Assembly: GCF_003002895.1 (NCBI RefSeq)
Contig: NZ_PVTI01000002.1
Coordinates: 124,001 to 188,000, forward strand
Reading direction: 5' to 3'
Source of the DNA: Knoellia remsis
GTDB lineage: Bacteria; Actinomycetota; Actinomycetes; Actinomycetales; Dermatophilaceae
Length of the DNA stretch: 64,000 nt
Numbering within the stretch: position 1 is the first letter of the stretch; the number at the start of each line of letters is the position of its first letter. Of this stretch, positions 1 to 8,823 are shown piece after piece. The notes under the pieces are model-generated. The model ran no database searches. It was given only the letters and a program-made list of their open reading frames with translations, and had not been told where the DNA came from. The translations under genes were made by a program, and so were the position numbers.

Positions 1-384
1 GACCTCGACCAGCGCCGGCGGCTCGTGCTGCGTGGTGTGCTTGGCGCGGCGTGCCCGCCGCGTCTGCGGCGCTGCCGTGTCGTCGTCGTGTGGTGGTGGG
101 GTGGGTTTGCGGGCGCGGATGAGGTCGGTGAACACGGTCCCGTCGACCTCGCGGACCTCGATCCGCACCGCGACGGTGCGGTCCTTGGTCACCGCGTCCA
201 GCAGCGGCCCGAAGCTGCTGCGCATCCACTCCTCGCCCGCCGCGGGTGGCGGGACCGCGGTCCCGTCGATGGTGACGTCCAGAGTGCCCGTCTCGGTGAC
301 GGTGATGAGGACGTGGGGCAGCATCACCGGTGTCTCGTCGGGCTGCTGGGATGGGGTGCGGTGGAGTGGGTTGCGTCCGCTCAT
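1..384 (-). CDS. Hypothetical ICE transfer-operon protein, 3' end cut by the window edge
   Basis: An open frame of 128 codons begins at an ATG at 384 and runs off the left edge without a stop. The start overlaps the stop of the VirB4 gene by four bases, so it is probably translationally coupled and belongs to the transfer operon. The visible part starts MSGRNPLHRT, has a hydrophobic valine-rich stretch around residues 21-45 that reads like beta strands (HVLITVTETGTLDVTID), and ends in a basic, Pro/Arg-rich region. No family is recognised; a role in the type IV secretion machinery is inferred from position only. Confidence 0.6.
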   Translation of the reverse strand, partial: MSGRNPLHRTPSQQPDETPVMLPHVLITVTETGTLDVTIDGTAVPPPAAGEEWMRSSFGPLLDAVTKDRTVAVRIEVREVDGTVFTDLIRARKPTPPPHDDDTAAPQTRRARRAKHTTQHEPPALVEV

Positions 385-1868
385 GACTGACCGCCCAGGT
401 AGCGGGCGTCGGTCCGGAACAGCTCCAGCTCGACCGGATGGAGCTGATGCTGCGAAATGAAGCTCCTGGACTTGATCTTCCACAGCCCCTGCCCGACCCC
501 GAGGGTGGGGAGGAGCTTCTGCTCGGTGCCGGTCAGACCGAGTGCCTGCGCGGTGGTGCCGAGCTGGTCGGACTCTTGCCGGTAGACGATGCGGGTCTCC
601 GCGTTGGCGAGCAGGCTGTTGGCGAGGGAGCGCATCGCGGAACCCTGGTCGCCGACATTGTCGAGGTCGGTGAGCTTGTGGAAGATCAGCATGTTCGCGA
701 TCCCGTAATGTCGCGCCAGCCTCCAGTGAGCGTCCATGCGTCGTAGCAGGGCGGGGTGGGACATCAGCCGCCAGGCCTCGTCGTAGATCACCCACCGCTG
801 CCCGCCGGCCGGGTCCAGCAGCGCGGATTCCATCCACGCGCTGGAGCAGGTCATCAGCACCGAGATGAGCGTGGAGTTCTCCGTCACTCGCGACAGGTCG
901 AGGCTGATCATCGGCAGCGACGGATCGAACGCCACGGTGCTCGGCCCGTCGAAGAGCCCCCCGAGGTCTCCGGCGACCAGGCGGCGCAGGGCGTGACCGA
1001 CGAGCCGGCCATCCTCCGCGAGGCGCCCATCCGGAGCATCGGTCGGGGTGAGGATGTGGTCCACGACCATCGGCAGGATCGGCACCGTGTTCTCTCGCAC
1101 AGTCGCGGTCAGCGCGAGGTCGATGGCGGTGTGCTCCAACGGCGTCAGCCCGCGCGCGAGCACGATCTCGGCGAGGGCGCCGATCAGGTCGCGACGACGC
1201 GAGGCGACGGTGGAGGACCACTGCTCATCCGACAAGCCACTTGGACGGTGGCCTTCATCGAGCGGGTTCAGCCTTGTGTGCAGTCCGTGACCAAGGACGA
1301 TCGCCCGCCCGCCGACCGCTTCGGCGACGGCGGTGTGCTCGCCTTTCGGGTCGCCGGGTACGTAGACGCGGCGGCCGAACGGCAGGGACCGGGTGTAGAG
1401 AGATTTCGCCAGTGAGGACTTGCCGGAGCCGACGATGCCGGCCAGGACGATGTTGGGGGCGGTGATGATCCCGCGGGCATACAAGACCCAGGGGTCGTAG
1501 ACGAAGCTGCCGCCGGAGTAGAGGTCTTGCCCGACGAACACTCCATCGGAGCCGAGGCCGCCTTCGGCGACGAACGGATACGCGCCCGCCAACGTCGCGG
1601 AGGTGTCCTGATGCCTGGGCAGCCGGAACCGGCCCGGCGACCTAAGCGCGGCCGGGCCGGGTTCGCCGGCTGCGGGCAGGTAGGTCGTCGCGCGGTGTTC
1701 GGCCTTCTCGGCCTCGGCTTTCGCCCGTGCCGCCTGCTTCTCTGCGTGGCGTCGCTCGGCCTGGAGACGTGCCGCGGCCTGTCGGCGTTGCTTGCGCAGT
1801 CGGCGGCGCTCGGCGGCGGGGGCCACCAGGACGGAGGTGTGCAGTCGCTCGGGCTCGGTGCCGGTCAC
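381..1868 (-). CDS. VirB4/TraC-type conjugation ATPase
   Basis: This 495-residue protein is the energy-supplying ATPase of the conjugative type IV secretion channel, acting at the cytoplasmic face of the membrane. A coiled, Arg/Ala/Glu-rich N-terminus (residues about 20-60) precedes the P-loop GIVGSGKSS near residue 145, and a Walker B-like strand RWVIYDEAW lies near residue 350. The GTG start at 1868 overlaps the upstream stop by four bases. It is shorter than classical 800-residue VirB4 proteins because the N-terminal domain is largely absent. In these actinobacterial elements that part is supplied by the neighbouring SCO6880-type protein (family knowledge). Identification is secure at family level. 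Confidence 0.88.
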   Translation of the reverse strand: MTGTEPERLHTSVLVAPAAERRRLRKQRRQAAARLQAERRHAEKQAARAKAEAEKAEHRATTYLPAAGEPGPAALRSPGRFRLPRHQDTSATLAGAYPFVAEGGLGSDGVFVGQDLYSGGSFVYDPWVLYARGIITAPNIVLAGIVGSGKSSLAKSLYTRSLPFGRRVYVPGDPKGEHTAVAEAVGGRAIVLGHGLHTRLNPLDEGHRPSGLSDEQWSSTVASRRRDLIGALAEIVLARGLTPLEHTAIDLALTATVRENTVPILPMVVDHILTPTDAPDGRLAEDGRLVGHALRRLVAGDLGGLFDGPSTVAFDPSLPMISLDLSRVTENSTLISVLMTCSSAWMESALLDPAGGQRWVIYDEAWRLMSHPALLRRMDAHWRLARHYGIANMLIFHKLTDLDNVGDQGSAMRSLANSLLANAETRIVYRQESDQLGTTAQALGLTGTEQKLLPTLGVGQGLWKIKSRSFISQHQLHPVELELFRTDARYLGGQS

Positions 1869-3085
1869 AGGGACAGCCCCCGCCCGGCCGATCCGGTGGT
1901 GCGGGCGGGTCCGGCGAACCAGTCCTTGTCTGCGCCGAGCGCTGTCCGTCGCACGGCGGACGCCTGCGTCGGCTCAGGTGCGGACGGGGCGCCGATCCCG
2001 GCGATCGCCTCCCGCGCCGGCACCACGCCGGGGTCGTCGAGCCTGTCGTCCGACGGAGCGTAGTGCTCGCGCAGGAGGCTGACGTGTCCGGCGAAGGGGT
2101 TGTAGGTGAGGGTGTAGTCGTCCTCGCCGGTGACCACCCGGTCCAGCGCTCCGGTCGGAGGCTCGTCGTAGACGTAGCCGTTCTCGAGCGCGGCCTGGGT
2201 GGTCTCCTCCCCGTAGTCCCAGCCCTTCAGGTGTTCGATCGCCGCGGCGGTGCCGTCCCGGTCGATCACGTCGAGAACCTGGTCGGCTTCCTCGCCTTGG
2301 AGGAACACCACGCTGATCCACCGCCGGGCCGGCCCTGCCAGGTCACCGGCGATGGTGTGTTCAGGAGCCTCGGGCGCCCCGGTGAGTTCGGTGAGGGCGT
2401 CGGTGTTGGTGCGGGCTGCCTCGGCCACCCATTCCGGGAACAGCCCTGCGTGCTCGGGCGTGCTGTCGGGATGGTCGAGGGCGTACTGTCGGGCCTCGCC
2501 GGCCGCGGACAGGAAGGTCGCGAGGTCGCGGATCGCGTGGTCGGCATCGACGGGCTGGCCGGCCCCGGTGAACAGGTCCCGGCCCTCCAGCTCCTGGCCG
2601 GTGGTCGTGTCGGTGATCCGGTAGGCGTAGCGCTGGTGCTCACCCACCGGGGTATCAGGCCAGACCATCAGCCTCAGCGTCCCCGCGGTAACTGTCGTGG
2701 GCACGGGGGCGTCGTGGTCGAGGCCGGTCCGTGCGGGTCCGGGGTGCCAGGCGATCCGCCCGGAGTGGGAGAACGCGGCATTGAGGTGGTCGTGAGCCTG
2801 GTCGAGCAGGGTCCCGGCCTGGTGCAGCTCATCGGCCGCCGCCAAAGCGGAGGGGTCCCCGGCGAGGTGGTCGCCGTCGTCGTGGTGCGCCCGGTCCCGC
2901 TGGGCGAGGTGGGCACTGGCGAGCTGGTCGAGCACCTGCCGCAGCGATCGCATGGTCGCGGTGAGGTCACCGAAGACCTGGTAGGTATCGGCGGGCTGGT
3001 CGAAGACCCGGCTGGCGTGGGCGAGACCCCGCATCGCCTCGGATGCCTCGGCGGCATCGGCGAGTGGGTCGTGGAACGTGGGCAT
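1865..3085 (-). CDS. Conserved hypothetical ICE protein
   Basis: The start is taken at the ATG at 3085 because GGGAGG lies five bases upstream; an in-frame start 51 bases further upstream lacks such a site. The protein (406 residues) opens MPTFHDPLADAAEASEAMRG and has a predicted alpha-helical N-terminal 110 residues rich in Ala, His and Asp. A mixed central region with several WxxG/YxYDE elements follows, then a disordered Pro/Ala-rich tail. There is no signal peptide or membrane helix. It sits between the SCO6880 and VirB4 genes and overlaps the latter, so it is likely a cytoplasmic component or regulator of conjugation. The function is not known. Confidence 0.65.
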   Translation of the reverse strand: MPTFHDPLADAAEASEAMRGLAHASRVFDQPADTYQVFGDLTATMRSLRQVLDQLASAHLAQRDRAHHDDGDHLAGDPSALAAADELHQAGTLLDQAHDHLNAAFSHSGRIAWHPGPARTGLDHDAPVPTTVTAGTLRLMVWPDTPVGEHQRYAYRITDTTTGQELEGRDLFTGAGQPVDADHAIRDLATFLSAAGEARQYALDHPDSTPEHAGLFPEWVAEAARTNTDALTELTGAPEAPEHTIAGDLAGPARRWISVVFLQGEEADQVLDVIDRDGTAAAIEHLKGWDYGEETTQAALENGYVYDEPPTGALDRVVTGEDDYTLTYNPFAGHVSLLREHYAPSDDRLDDPGVVPAREAIAGIGAPSAPEPTQASAVRRTALGADKDWFAGPARTTGSAGRGLSL

Positions 3086-3176
3086 GACAGCCTCCCTGGC
3101 AACGTGGGCGAGCACCCCCGGCGATTCGGGGGCCACCGGTCAGGTGCACCCGCCCACCCACCGAGCACAGGTGCGG

Positions 3177-4646
3177 TCAGATGCGCCGGCACAGCGGCAG
3201 CGCGGCCGCGGTGAACGCCGCGGCCTGCTGCCCGACCAGGAGCCGGGTCTCGCAGGAGGCTTGGATGGCGGCCTGTTCGATCGCCGCCACCCCGGCATCC
3301 AGCTCCTCGACGGTGGGTGCGGAGACGGCGATGAGGCCGGTGTAGCGGAGCACTCCGTGGCCGGCGGTGAGGTCTGCTTCTTGCTGGAGCACGTCGTGGT
3401 ACTCCGCGGTCTGCGCGGCGTCCTCGATCTGCCCGATCTTGGCCCGCTGAGCCCGATCGGAGATGTGCTCGACCTTCTTCTTGCGGATGTCGCGGGCAGC
3501 TTGGTCGGAGCGCAGCGGTGTGCACAGCAACGAGAACGATCGCTGAATCCCCGTCGAGAGCAGGACCGGAGAAAGGAAACCGGGATAGACCAGCGAGCGG
3601 GGCCACTCGGAGACCCACAGCACCGCGTGGTGGGCCGAGTCGGTGCGGATGCGCGACCAGGACTCGTTGACCGCGACCGGCCCGGCGGTGGCGAGGGACT
3701 GGCCGAGCTGGCCGTGGCGTTCGAGGGTGGCGGCGATCGCCGGGTCAAAGGCCGAGCGGAGGATCACCGCGATCTGGCCCGGCGTGAGCCAGCCGGAGGG
3801 TGACAGGTCGGCCGAGCGCAGCGCGGCCGTGAGGGTGTTCATCTCCTGGCGCAGGACCGCGGCCGCGCCGCGCAGGCCGCCGCCGGCGGTCCTGATCTGC
3901 CTGGCGCTGGCGTTCATGTCCAACGCGAGCGACAGCGTGGTGGCGTGCCTCTCGCCGGCGGGGCCGGCGCGGTCGATCAGCTCGGCGTATGTCTGTGAGG
4001 CCCAGGTGTCGTCGGCGGTGCCGTGGGCCTCCCACCACTCCGCGAGCCCGGTGCCGGAGTCCGGCAGCGTCCGTTCCAGGACTTGGAGGGTGGCGATGCG
4101 GCCGGAGCGGCACACGGTGGCGAGGACGCGGCCCCAGGAGGTGACGCGGCGTTCCTGCTCACCGGGGTCGAGGAGCACGAACGCGGGATGCGTCACCTCG
4201 CAGACCACGGTCAGAGTGGCGGTGGTGGGGTCGTGGATGATCCCGGCTCCGGTCTCGGGGTCGGTGTACTCGCGGAGTCGCGCCTGGTCGCCGGGTAGCG
4301 CGAGCGTGCCCACTGGCCGGGGTGCGACGATCCGGCGGCGGTAGAGGAGCTGGCCTACGGTGGTGCGCCAGAGCCACCAGCACGCGACCGGCAGCCACTC
4401 GACCGCGGGCCTTCCGGCGATGGGTATCCAGGTCAAGGCGGCGGCGATGACCCAGATTGGGGCGGTGTAGGCGAGCAGGATGCCGCCGCCGGCGTAGAGG
4501 GCGCCGACGATGGAGAGGATGCCGATGGCGAGGGTGATGAGCTGCGCCAACGACAGCCCCAACAACACGCCCCGGCGGGTGAGGCGGGAGAACTTCACCG
4601 GCACCAACGCCGAGGAGACGCTGTTCTCGTTCTTGGTAGTTGCCAT
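3177..4646 (-). CDS. SCO6880-family type IV secretion protein
   Basis: The 489-residue protein matches the actinobacterial SCO6880/PrgI-linked family that accompanies VirB4 in conjugative elements. Two adjacent hydrophobic helices lie at about residues 25-75 (GVLLGLSLAQLITLAIG and the following segment), followed by a large cytoplasmic domain. Two possible starts are separated by six bases: ATG at 4652 (four bases after GGAAGGAG) and ATG at 4646, giving MATTKNENSV; the latter is used. The reading frame can be extended upstream to 5132, but that extension overlaps the Gly/Pro-rich end of the previous gene and is rejected. It was probably derived from the N-terminal half of VirB4 (inference). 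Confidence 0.8.
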   Translation of the reverse strand: MATTKNENSVSSALVPVKFSRLTRRGVLLGLSLAQLITLAIGILSIVGALYAGGGILLAYTAPIWVIAAALTWIPIAGRPAVEWLPVACWWLWRTTVGQLLYRRRIVAPRPVGTLALPGDQARLREYTDPETGAGIIHDPTTATLTVVCEVTHPAFVLLDPGEQERRVTSWGRVLATVCRSGRIATLQVLERTLPDSGTGLAEWWEAHGTADDTWASQTYAELIDRAGPAGERHATTLSLALDMNASARQIRTAGGGLRGAAAVLRQEMNTLTAALRSADLSPSGWLTPGQIAVILRSAFDPAIAATLERHGQLGQSLATAGPVAVNESWSRIRTDSAHHAVLWVSEWPRSLVYPGFLSPVLLSTGIQRSFSLLCTPLRSDQAARDIRKKKVEHISDRAQRAKIGQIEDAAQTAEYHDVLQQEADLTAGHGVLRYTGLIAVSAPTVEELDAGVAAIEQAAIQASCETRLLVGQQAAAFTAAALPLCRRI

Positions 4647-4653
4647 CGCCATC

Positions 4654-6078
4654 TCACTCCTTCCCGGTGTTGGTCGGCCTCGGCGCCGGAGGCGCGGAGG
4701 GTCCGCCGTTCGGGGTCTTCGGTGCCGGCGTCGATGGCGGTGGGGGCGTCTGTGGCTCCGGGCTGGTACCGGTGTGTCCCTGCCCGGTCTGGCCGGCGGC
4801 GTCGGCGGCGCCCTCGCCCTGTGCACCGAGGGCCTGGCCGGCTTTGGGTCCGGCGGTAGCGGCGTCCTTGGCGACCTTCGCCGCGACCACGGCCGCCGCG
4901 ACCGGACCCGCCGCCGCAGCACCAGCTCCCGCGCCAGCGCCCGCAGAGCTGCTGCCCGCGGTCGCAGCCGTGCCACCGCCGGTCGTCCCCGCCGTCGATG
5001 TCGGCGCAGAGCTGGTGGGCGGCGGTGTCCCGCCGCCACCGGGACCACCGCCACCGGGACCACCGCCACCGGGAGGGCCGCCGCCCGGGCCGCCACCGTC
5101 GTTGCCGTCGAGAACCTTCTTGGGCTCGTCACCGCCGTTGCCGGGCTTGGACGGGATAGGCACGGGCCGGTTCAGCGCCTGCTTCGCGTCCTGTTCGGAG
5201 CCGATCGCATGGTACATGTCGAACCCGACGAACGCGATGAACTTGTAGGTCAGGTAGGGCGCGAACGCGGCCATCGCCATCAGCACGATCCCGGCGATCG
5301 GATCGGCCACTGAGGCCAGGTCGCCGTCGATGGGTGCGCTGACTTGGGTGATGGCGACGAGGAACATCACGACCAGGACGAGCTTGGAGCAGATTAGGGC
5401 GATGACGAACATCGCCCACTTGCTGATCCATCCCCGACTGGCATCCCACGAGGCCCCGGAGAAGGCGAGGGGTGCGAACACGATCGCCACCAGCAGCAGC
5501 GCCTTCCTGACCAGCAAGGAGAGCCAGACGATGGCGGCGGCGGCGATCGCGAGGCCGGCGAGGAAAATGGTGACAATCGCGCCGACGCCGGGGGCGGCGA
5601 TGTTGATGCCGACCAGGCCGGCGGCGAGCAGGGCGATCTTGTCGCCCATGCTCTCGGTGGTCTCCCCGGCGGCCTGGATGATCCCGATGCAGAGCTGGTC
5701 GACAATCTCCAGCAGCAATGCGGTCAGGGTGATGACGACGAAGCTGCCGAGCACGCTCTTGGCGAGCCCCAGGGCGGCACGACTGAGTGCGGTGGGGTCG
5801 CGTCTGATCAGGCCGGTGATGAGCTGGAGGCAGAAGAAGATCAGCATCACGAACACCGCGACGCCGAACAGGATGTTGTAGACGCTCACGTACTCGGGAC
5901 TGGTGACATCCACGAGGGTGGTGGTGTCGAACACGGCCCAGACGGCCTCGAATAGCCAGCCGGCGGCGGCGCCCATCGCTTGGGCAAGCCAGTCGAACGG
6001 CGCCGCCACCAAGGACGCGGCACCTTCGCCGACCGCATCGCACACACTGGAGATGACAGGGACGTCGCAGACACCCAT
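4654..6078 (-). CDS. TrbL/VirB6-like conjugation channel protein
   Basis: This 474-residue polytopic protein has about seven hydrophobic helices between residues 60 and 290, for example VYNILFGVAVFVMLIFFCLQ and AIVTIFLAGLAIAAAAIVWL. That layout is typical of the inner-membrane pore component of type IV secretion systems. The last 170 residues are low-complexity Gly/Pro then Ala-rich and include a near-perfect repeat of PGGGG encoded by a 12-base repeat around 5030-5100. The ATG at 6078 is preceded by AAGGAAG. It ends two bases before the SCO6880 start, so the two are co-translated. Confidence 0.82.
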   Translation of the reverse strand: MGVCDVPVISSVCDAVGEGAASLVAAPFDWLAQAMGAAAGWLFEAVWAVFDTTTLVDVTSPEYVSVYNILFGVAVFVMLIFFCLQLITGLIRRDPTALSRAALGLAKSVLGSFVVITLTALLLEIVDQLCIGIIQAAGETTESMGDKIALLAAGLVGINIAAPGVGAIVTIFLAGLAIAAAAIVWLSLLVRKALLLVAIVFAPLAFSGASWDASRGWISKWAMFVIALICSKLVLVVMFLVAITQVSAPIDGDLASVADPIAGIVLMAMAAFAPYLTYKFIAFVGFDMYHAIGSEQDAKQALNRPVPIPSKPGNGGDEPKKVLDGNDGGGPGGGPPGGGGPGGGGPGGGGTPPPTSSAPTSTAGTTGGGTAATAGSSSAGAGAGAGAAAAGPVAAAVVAAKVAKDAATAGPKAGQALGAQGEGAADAAGQTGQGHTGTSPEPQTPPPPSTPAPKTPNGGPSAPPAPRPTNTGKE

Positions 6079-6112
6079 CACAGAACCTGCTTCCTTGCTC
6101 GATGGATGGGTG

Positions 6113-6433
6113 TTAGACCTGCTGGCCGACGTTCCAGAAGAAGTTGATGAGGGTCACGCTCGCGCCGCAGATCACTGCGGCGCCGCAGGAGACGAGGACG
6201 CCGATCTTGCCCCTGCCCGCGAGGTGCGGGTTCGAGGAGTTGGCGCCGAAGCCCCACACGATCGCGGAGATGATCAGCGCCAGGACCGAGAGGATCAGAC
6301 CGACGGTCATGACGGCGCCGACGATGGTGCGCAGTTGCGCGATACCGGGCAGGCCGTCGCTGTTGGGGTCGATGTTGATGTCCATCGGCAGCACGAGCGG
6401 TGCGGTGAGATAGGTGATGGCGAGGTCGAACAC
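6113..6433 (-). CDS. DUF6112-family small membrane protein, copy 2
   Basis: The 106-residue protein starts at a GTG at 6433 with GGAG five bases upstream. The N-terminus (about 35 residues, FDLAITYLTAPLVLPMDIN) is followed by two hydrophobic segments, one around LRTIVGAVMTVGLILSVLAL and one around IGVLVSCGAAVICGASVTL, separated by a short polar loop NSSNPHLAGRGK. This two-helix layout resembles VirB2-type pilin subunits and the protein lies just upstream of the TrbL-like gene, so a membrane subunit of the mating channel is plausible. It is a paralogue of the gene at 6619-6885. Confidence 0.75.
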   Translation of the reverse strand: MFDLAITYLTAPLVLPMDINIDPNSDGLPGIAQLRTIVGAVMTVGLILSVLALIISAIVWGFGANSSNPHLAGRGKIGVLVSCGAAVICGASVTLINFFWNVGQQV

Positions 6434-6618
6434 GATGGCTCCTGACAGATGCGGACCCGCCGGGAAGGGCGGGGAACACGGACGGGGTTCGCAGGTCAGG
6501 TGCGCCCGCACCTCCACCCCGCCCGTGCCCGGCCGACCTGATCCCCCCACCACGCGAGTGCCGCCCCACCTGGACAGGGCGAGACGGCATCGGCGACGAC
6601 GGCGACGACGGGCGGGTG
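6434..6618. other. Spacer between the two DUF6112 genes, no gene seen
   Basis: No convincing reading frame in the direction of the operon fills this 185-base spacer. It is GC-rich and could hold a transcript-processing or promoter site, but no clear motif was found. Confidence 0.4.
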
Positions 6619-6885
6619 TCAGAGCTGGTCGCCGAGGGCAATGAGCCAGTTCATCCACGCCACCCCGCAACCGGCCAGTGCGGCGGTGCCCACGGCGACG
6701 AGCACGCCGGTGCGGGCCTTGCCGGCCATCGCGTGGTTGCCGTTCGCGGCGGCGATGGCCCACACGATCGCGGACACGATCAGCATCAGGACCGCGATGA
6801 TCAGTACGAATGTGAGCAGCGCACCGATCACCGCCCGGAGGTCGCCGATGCCGCCGAGCCCGTCGAAGTCCGGGAACACGTTCAT
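6619..6885 (-). CDS. DUF6112-family small membrane protein, copy 1
   Basis: An 88-residue, two-helix membrane protein (MNVFPDFDGLGGIGDLRAVI, then helices ALLTFVLIIAVLMLIVSAIV and TGVLVAVGTAALAGCGVAW). It shares with the downstream gene the pattern P-x-x-D-GL-GIxxLRxxxGA, the polar loop ending in AGK/RxxxGVLV and a C-terminal xxxNxxxxxGxQx, so the two are tandem paralogues. No strong ribosome-binding site precedes its ATG. A 185-base spacer that codes for nothing recognisable separates it from its paralogue. A pilin-like role is inferred from size, topology and position. Confidence 0.75.
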   Translation of the reverse strand: MNVFPDFDGLGGIGDLRAVIGALLTFVLIIAVLMLIVSAIVWAIAAANGNHAMAGKARTGVLVAVGTAALAGCGVAWMNWLIALGDQL

Positions 6886-7116
6886 GCCGCATCACCACGG
6901 GCACGTTCTTTGCGGGTGCAGCGAGTGAAAGCGATGCTGGTGGTGTCCGATGATCGAAGTGACGGAATAGCCCTCATGCCGGTAGGTGCGACCCGCTGGC
7001 CCAGCTATGCCGGGACCGGCCGCCTGGTCCGGCGGACGCCACATGACCAGGGTCTTCGCTCGGATTGCCGGCACCGGCTCAGCGGCGGTTGTGGCCGGGA
7101 CGGTGGCCGATCCGGT

Positions 7117-7155
7117 GCTTACATCTGACGCATGATTCGTGCATCAGATGTAAGC
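7117..7155. terminator. 19-base inverted repeat downstream of the cell-wall hydrolase gene
   Basis: Two 19-base arms (7117-7135 and 7137-7155) match at 17 positions around a single central base. The end of the hydrolase gene lies seven bases away. On the minus-strand transcript the first mismatch becomes a U-G wobble, consistent with an RNA hairpin of about 15 pairs and a short loop. No U-tract follows, so it could be a factor-dependent terminator, an mRNA-stabilising stem before the DUF6112 genes, or a DNA operator. Confidence 0.5.
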
Positions 7156-7161
7156 GAATAA

Positions 7162-8808
7162 TCACGGATTCTGAGAGACGGTGACGTGGAGGTGGTCGTA
7201 GTGGCCGCCGGTCACGTCGCCGGGGTCGTGCATGCCGCCGCCGTTGTAGGGGCGCCAGCCCTCGGCGTCGCGGGCGAGGGACCAGATTTTGCCGTCCCAG
7301 ATGAGGTATTCGATGCCCAGGGCTTCGGCGTGAGTCTTCATCCAGTTGGTGACGTCCCAGCCGAGTTCGCGCTGTGCCGGGGTGGGGTGCTGGCCGATGG
7401 CGTTGCCGAACGTGCCGTCGCACGCCCGGCCGAGGGGGTGTTCGGAGACGGTGCCGGGGCGTGGTGAGTAGCAGGCCCAGCTCGTGTCGGGGAACGCGGC
7501 GATGGTCTGCTGGTAGAGGTGCAGCATCCGGGCGGTGATCTGCCCACCAGTGGTGGGGTCGTCGACCATGCGGTTCGGGTCGCCCTCGAACGGCTCCGGC
7601 GACCCACCGGGAGCGCTGCCATTCTCAGGGTCGCAGTCCTCGCCGGGGGTGCCGGGGCCGGTCTCGGGTTCGGGCAGGTCGGCCGCGTCATGGGAGTTGA
7701 GCCAGGCGGCGGGGTCGGTGTGCTCGCCGTTCGTGCCGCCGAGGCGGACCTCGAAATGCAAGTGCGGACCCGTGGAGTTACCGGAACTGCCGATGTCGCC
7801 GATGTGCTGCCCGGCGACCACCTGGTCTCCGGGCGCGACGTGGATGCCGTGCTCCCACATGTGCGCATACGCGGTCGCGACGGTCTGCCCACCGATGGTG
7901 TGCTCGATGACGATGAGCCCGCCGTAGCCACCGGAGAACTCCGCGACCGTGACGGTGCCATCGGCTGCCGCGAGCAGCGGGGTGCCGTCCGGGGCGGCGA
8001 AGTCGGTCCCGGTGTGAAAGCTCTGCTCGCCGGTGATGGGGTGGATGCGTGGCCCGTACTCGGAGGTCAGGACCCAGGTGCCCTCAGGGACCGGGAACAC
8101 CACCCGCGACGACTCCGGCCCAGCCACCGGTACGACCTCGCCGCCCGTGCTCGCTGTGGTGGTGAGGGTGGACAGGATGGTCTCGGCGACTGGCTCGTAG
8201 TTGCGGTACCGGTCGGGGTAGGCGGAGACTTCGACGGCTTGGGCGGCCTCGCCCTTGTCCATCTCCTCCCAGCCGGGAATGTCCAACAGGCCCCGCGGCG
8301 AGGGATGGTTCGGACCGGTGGGCCCGCCGAAGAACGCCTCCGCTTGATAGACGGGGTCCATCAGCTCCGCGACCGTGCCCCACCCGGACTGTGGCCGCAT
8401 CTGAAACAGACCCAGGCTGTCGTGGTCTCCACCGTCCCCGTCGTTGGGGTAGTTCGCCGACTCGGGATAGGCGGACGTGTTGGAGAGCTGGCGCAGGGTG
8501 GATTCGGTGAGTGCGGCCATCAACGCGATGACCAGTCCGTCGCGACTCACTCCGTCGATCTGGCTGCCGGTCTCGATGATCGTCGCGGCGTGGGTGAGTT
8601 GGGTCCGGTTCAGCGTGAAGGTCTCACCGTTGGCGGTGGTGACCTCCAACTCGTCGGGGACGTCCCCGACCGTGACTCCGCCCCCGTTGACGGTGCAGGT
8701 TGCGGTGGCGGTCGCGGCGGGGTTCATCAGCACCCCGACCGAAAGCAACGCCAGAGCGGGTCCGAAGAACACCAGGACCAGCGCGGCGACGGCGACCTTC
8801 TTCAACAC
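7162..8808 (-). CDS. Secreted bifunctional cell-wall hydrolase of the conjugation system (M23 endopeptidase plus D-Ala-D-Ala peptidase-like domain)
   Basis: The 548-residue protein starts at a GTG (8808) and has an N-terminal signal or anchor (MLKKVAVAALVLVFFGPALA). Residues about 60-200 form a transglycosylase-like helical domain (ALTESTLRQLSN, DSLGLFQMRPQSGWG). Residues about 250-375 are an M23 endopeptidase with zinc motifs HTGTDFA and HLHFE. The C-terminal region has EHPLGRACDGTFGN and HYDHLHV, resembling VanY/ARB_07466-type peptidases. It would open peptidoglycan locally so the mating channel can cross the wall, the role VirB1 plays elsewhere. It follows the VirB8-position gene by 15 bases. 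Confidence 0.85.
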   Translation of the reverse strand: MLKKVAVAALVLVFFGPALALLSVGVLMNPAATATATCTVNGGGVTVGDVPDELEVTTANGETFTLNRTQLTHAATIIETGSQIDGVSRDGLVIALMAALTESTLRQLSNTSAYPESANYPNDGDGGDHDSLGLFQMRPQSGWGTVAELMDPVYQAEAFFGGPTGPNHPSPRGLLDIPGWEEMDKGEAAQAVEVSAYPDRYRNYEPVAETILSTLTTTASTGGEVVPVAGPESSRVVFPVPEGTWVLTSEYGPRIHPITGEQSFHTGTDFAAPDGTPLLAAADGTVTVAEFSGGYGGLIVIEHTIGGQTVATAYAHMWEHGIHVAPGDQVVAGQHIGDIGSSGNSTGPHLHFEVRLGGTNGEHTDPAAWLNSHDAADLPEPETGPGTPGEDCDPENGSAPGGSPEPFEGDPNRMVDDPTTGGQITARMLHLYQQTIAAFPDTSWACYSPRPGTVSEHPLGRACDGTFGNAIGQHPTPAQRELGWDVTNWMKTHAEALGIEYLIWDGKIWSLARDAEGWRPYNGGGMHDPGDVTGGHYDHLHVTVSQNP

Positions 8809-8823
8809 GACAGCCCCCTTGTC

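Noticed and set aside
3147-5132. N-terminal extension of the SCO6880-type gene back to 5132
   Set aside because: The added residues are Arg/Pro-rich shadow of the Gly/Pro repeats of the TrbL-like gene; a good ribosome-binding site sits before 4652/4646.
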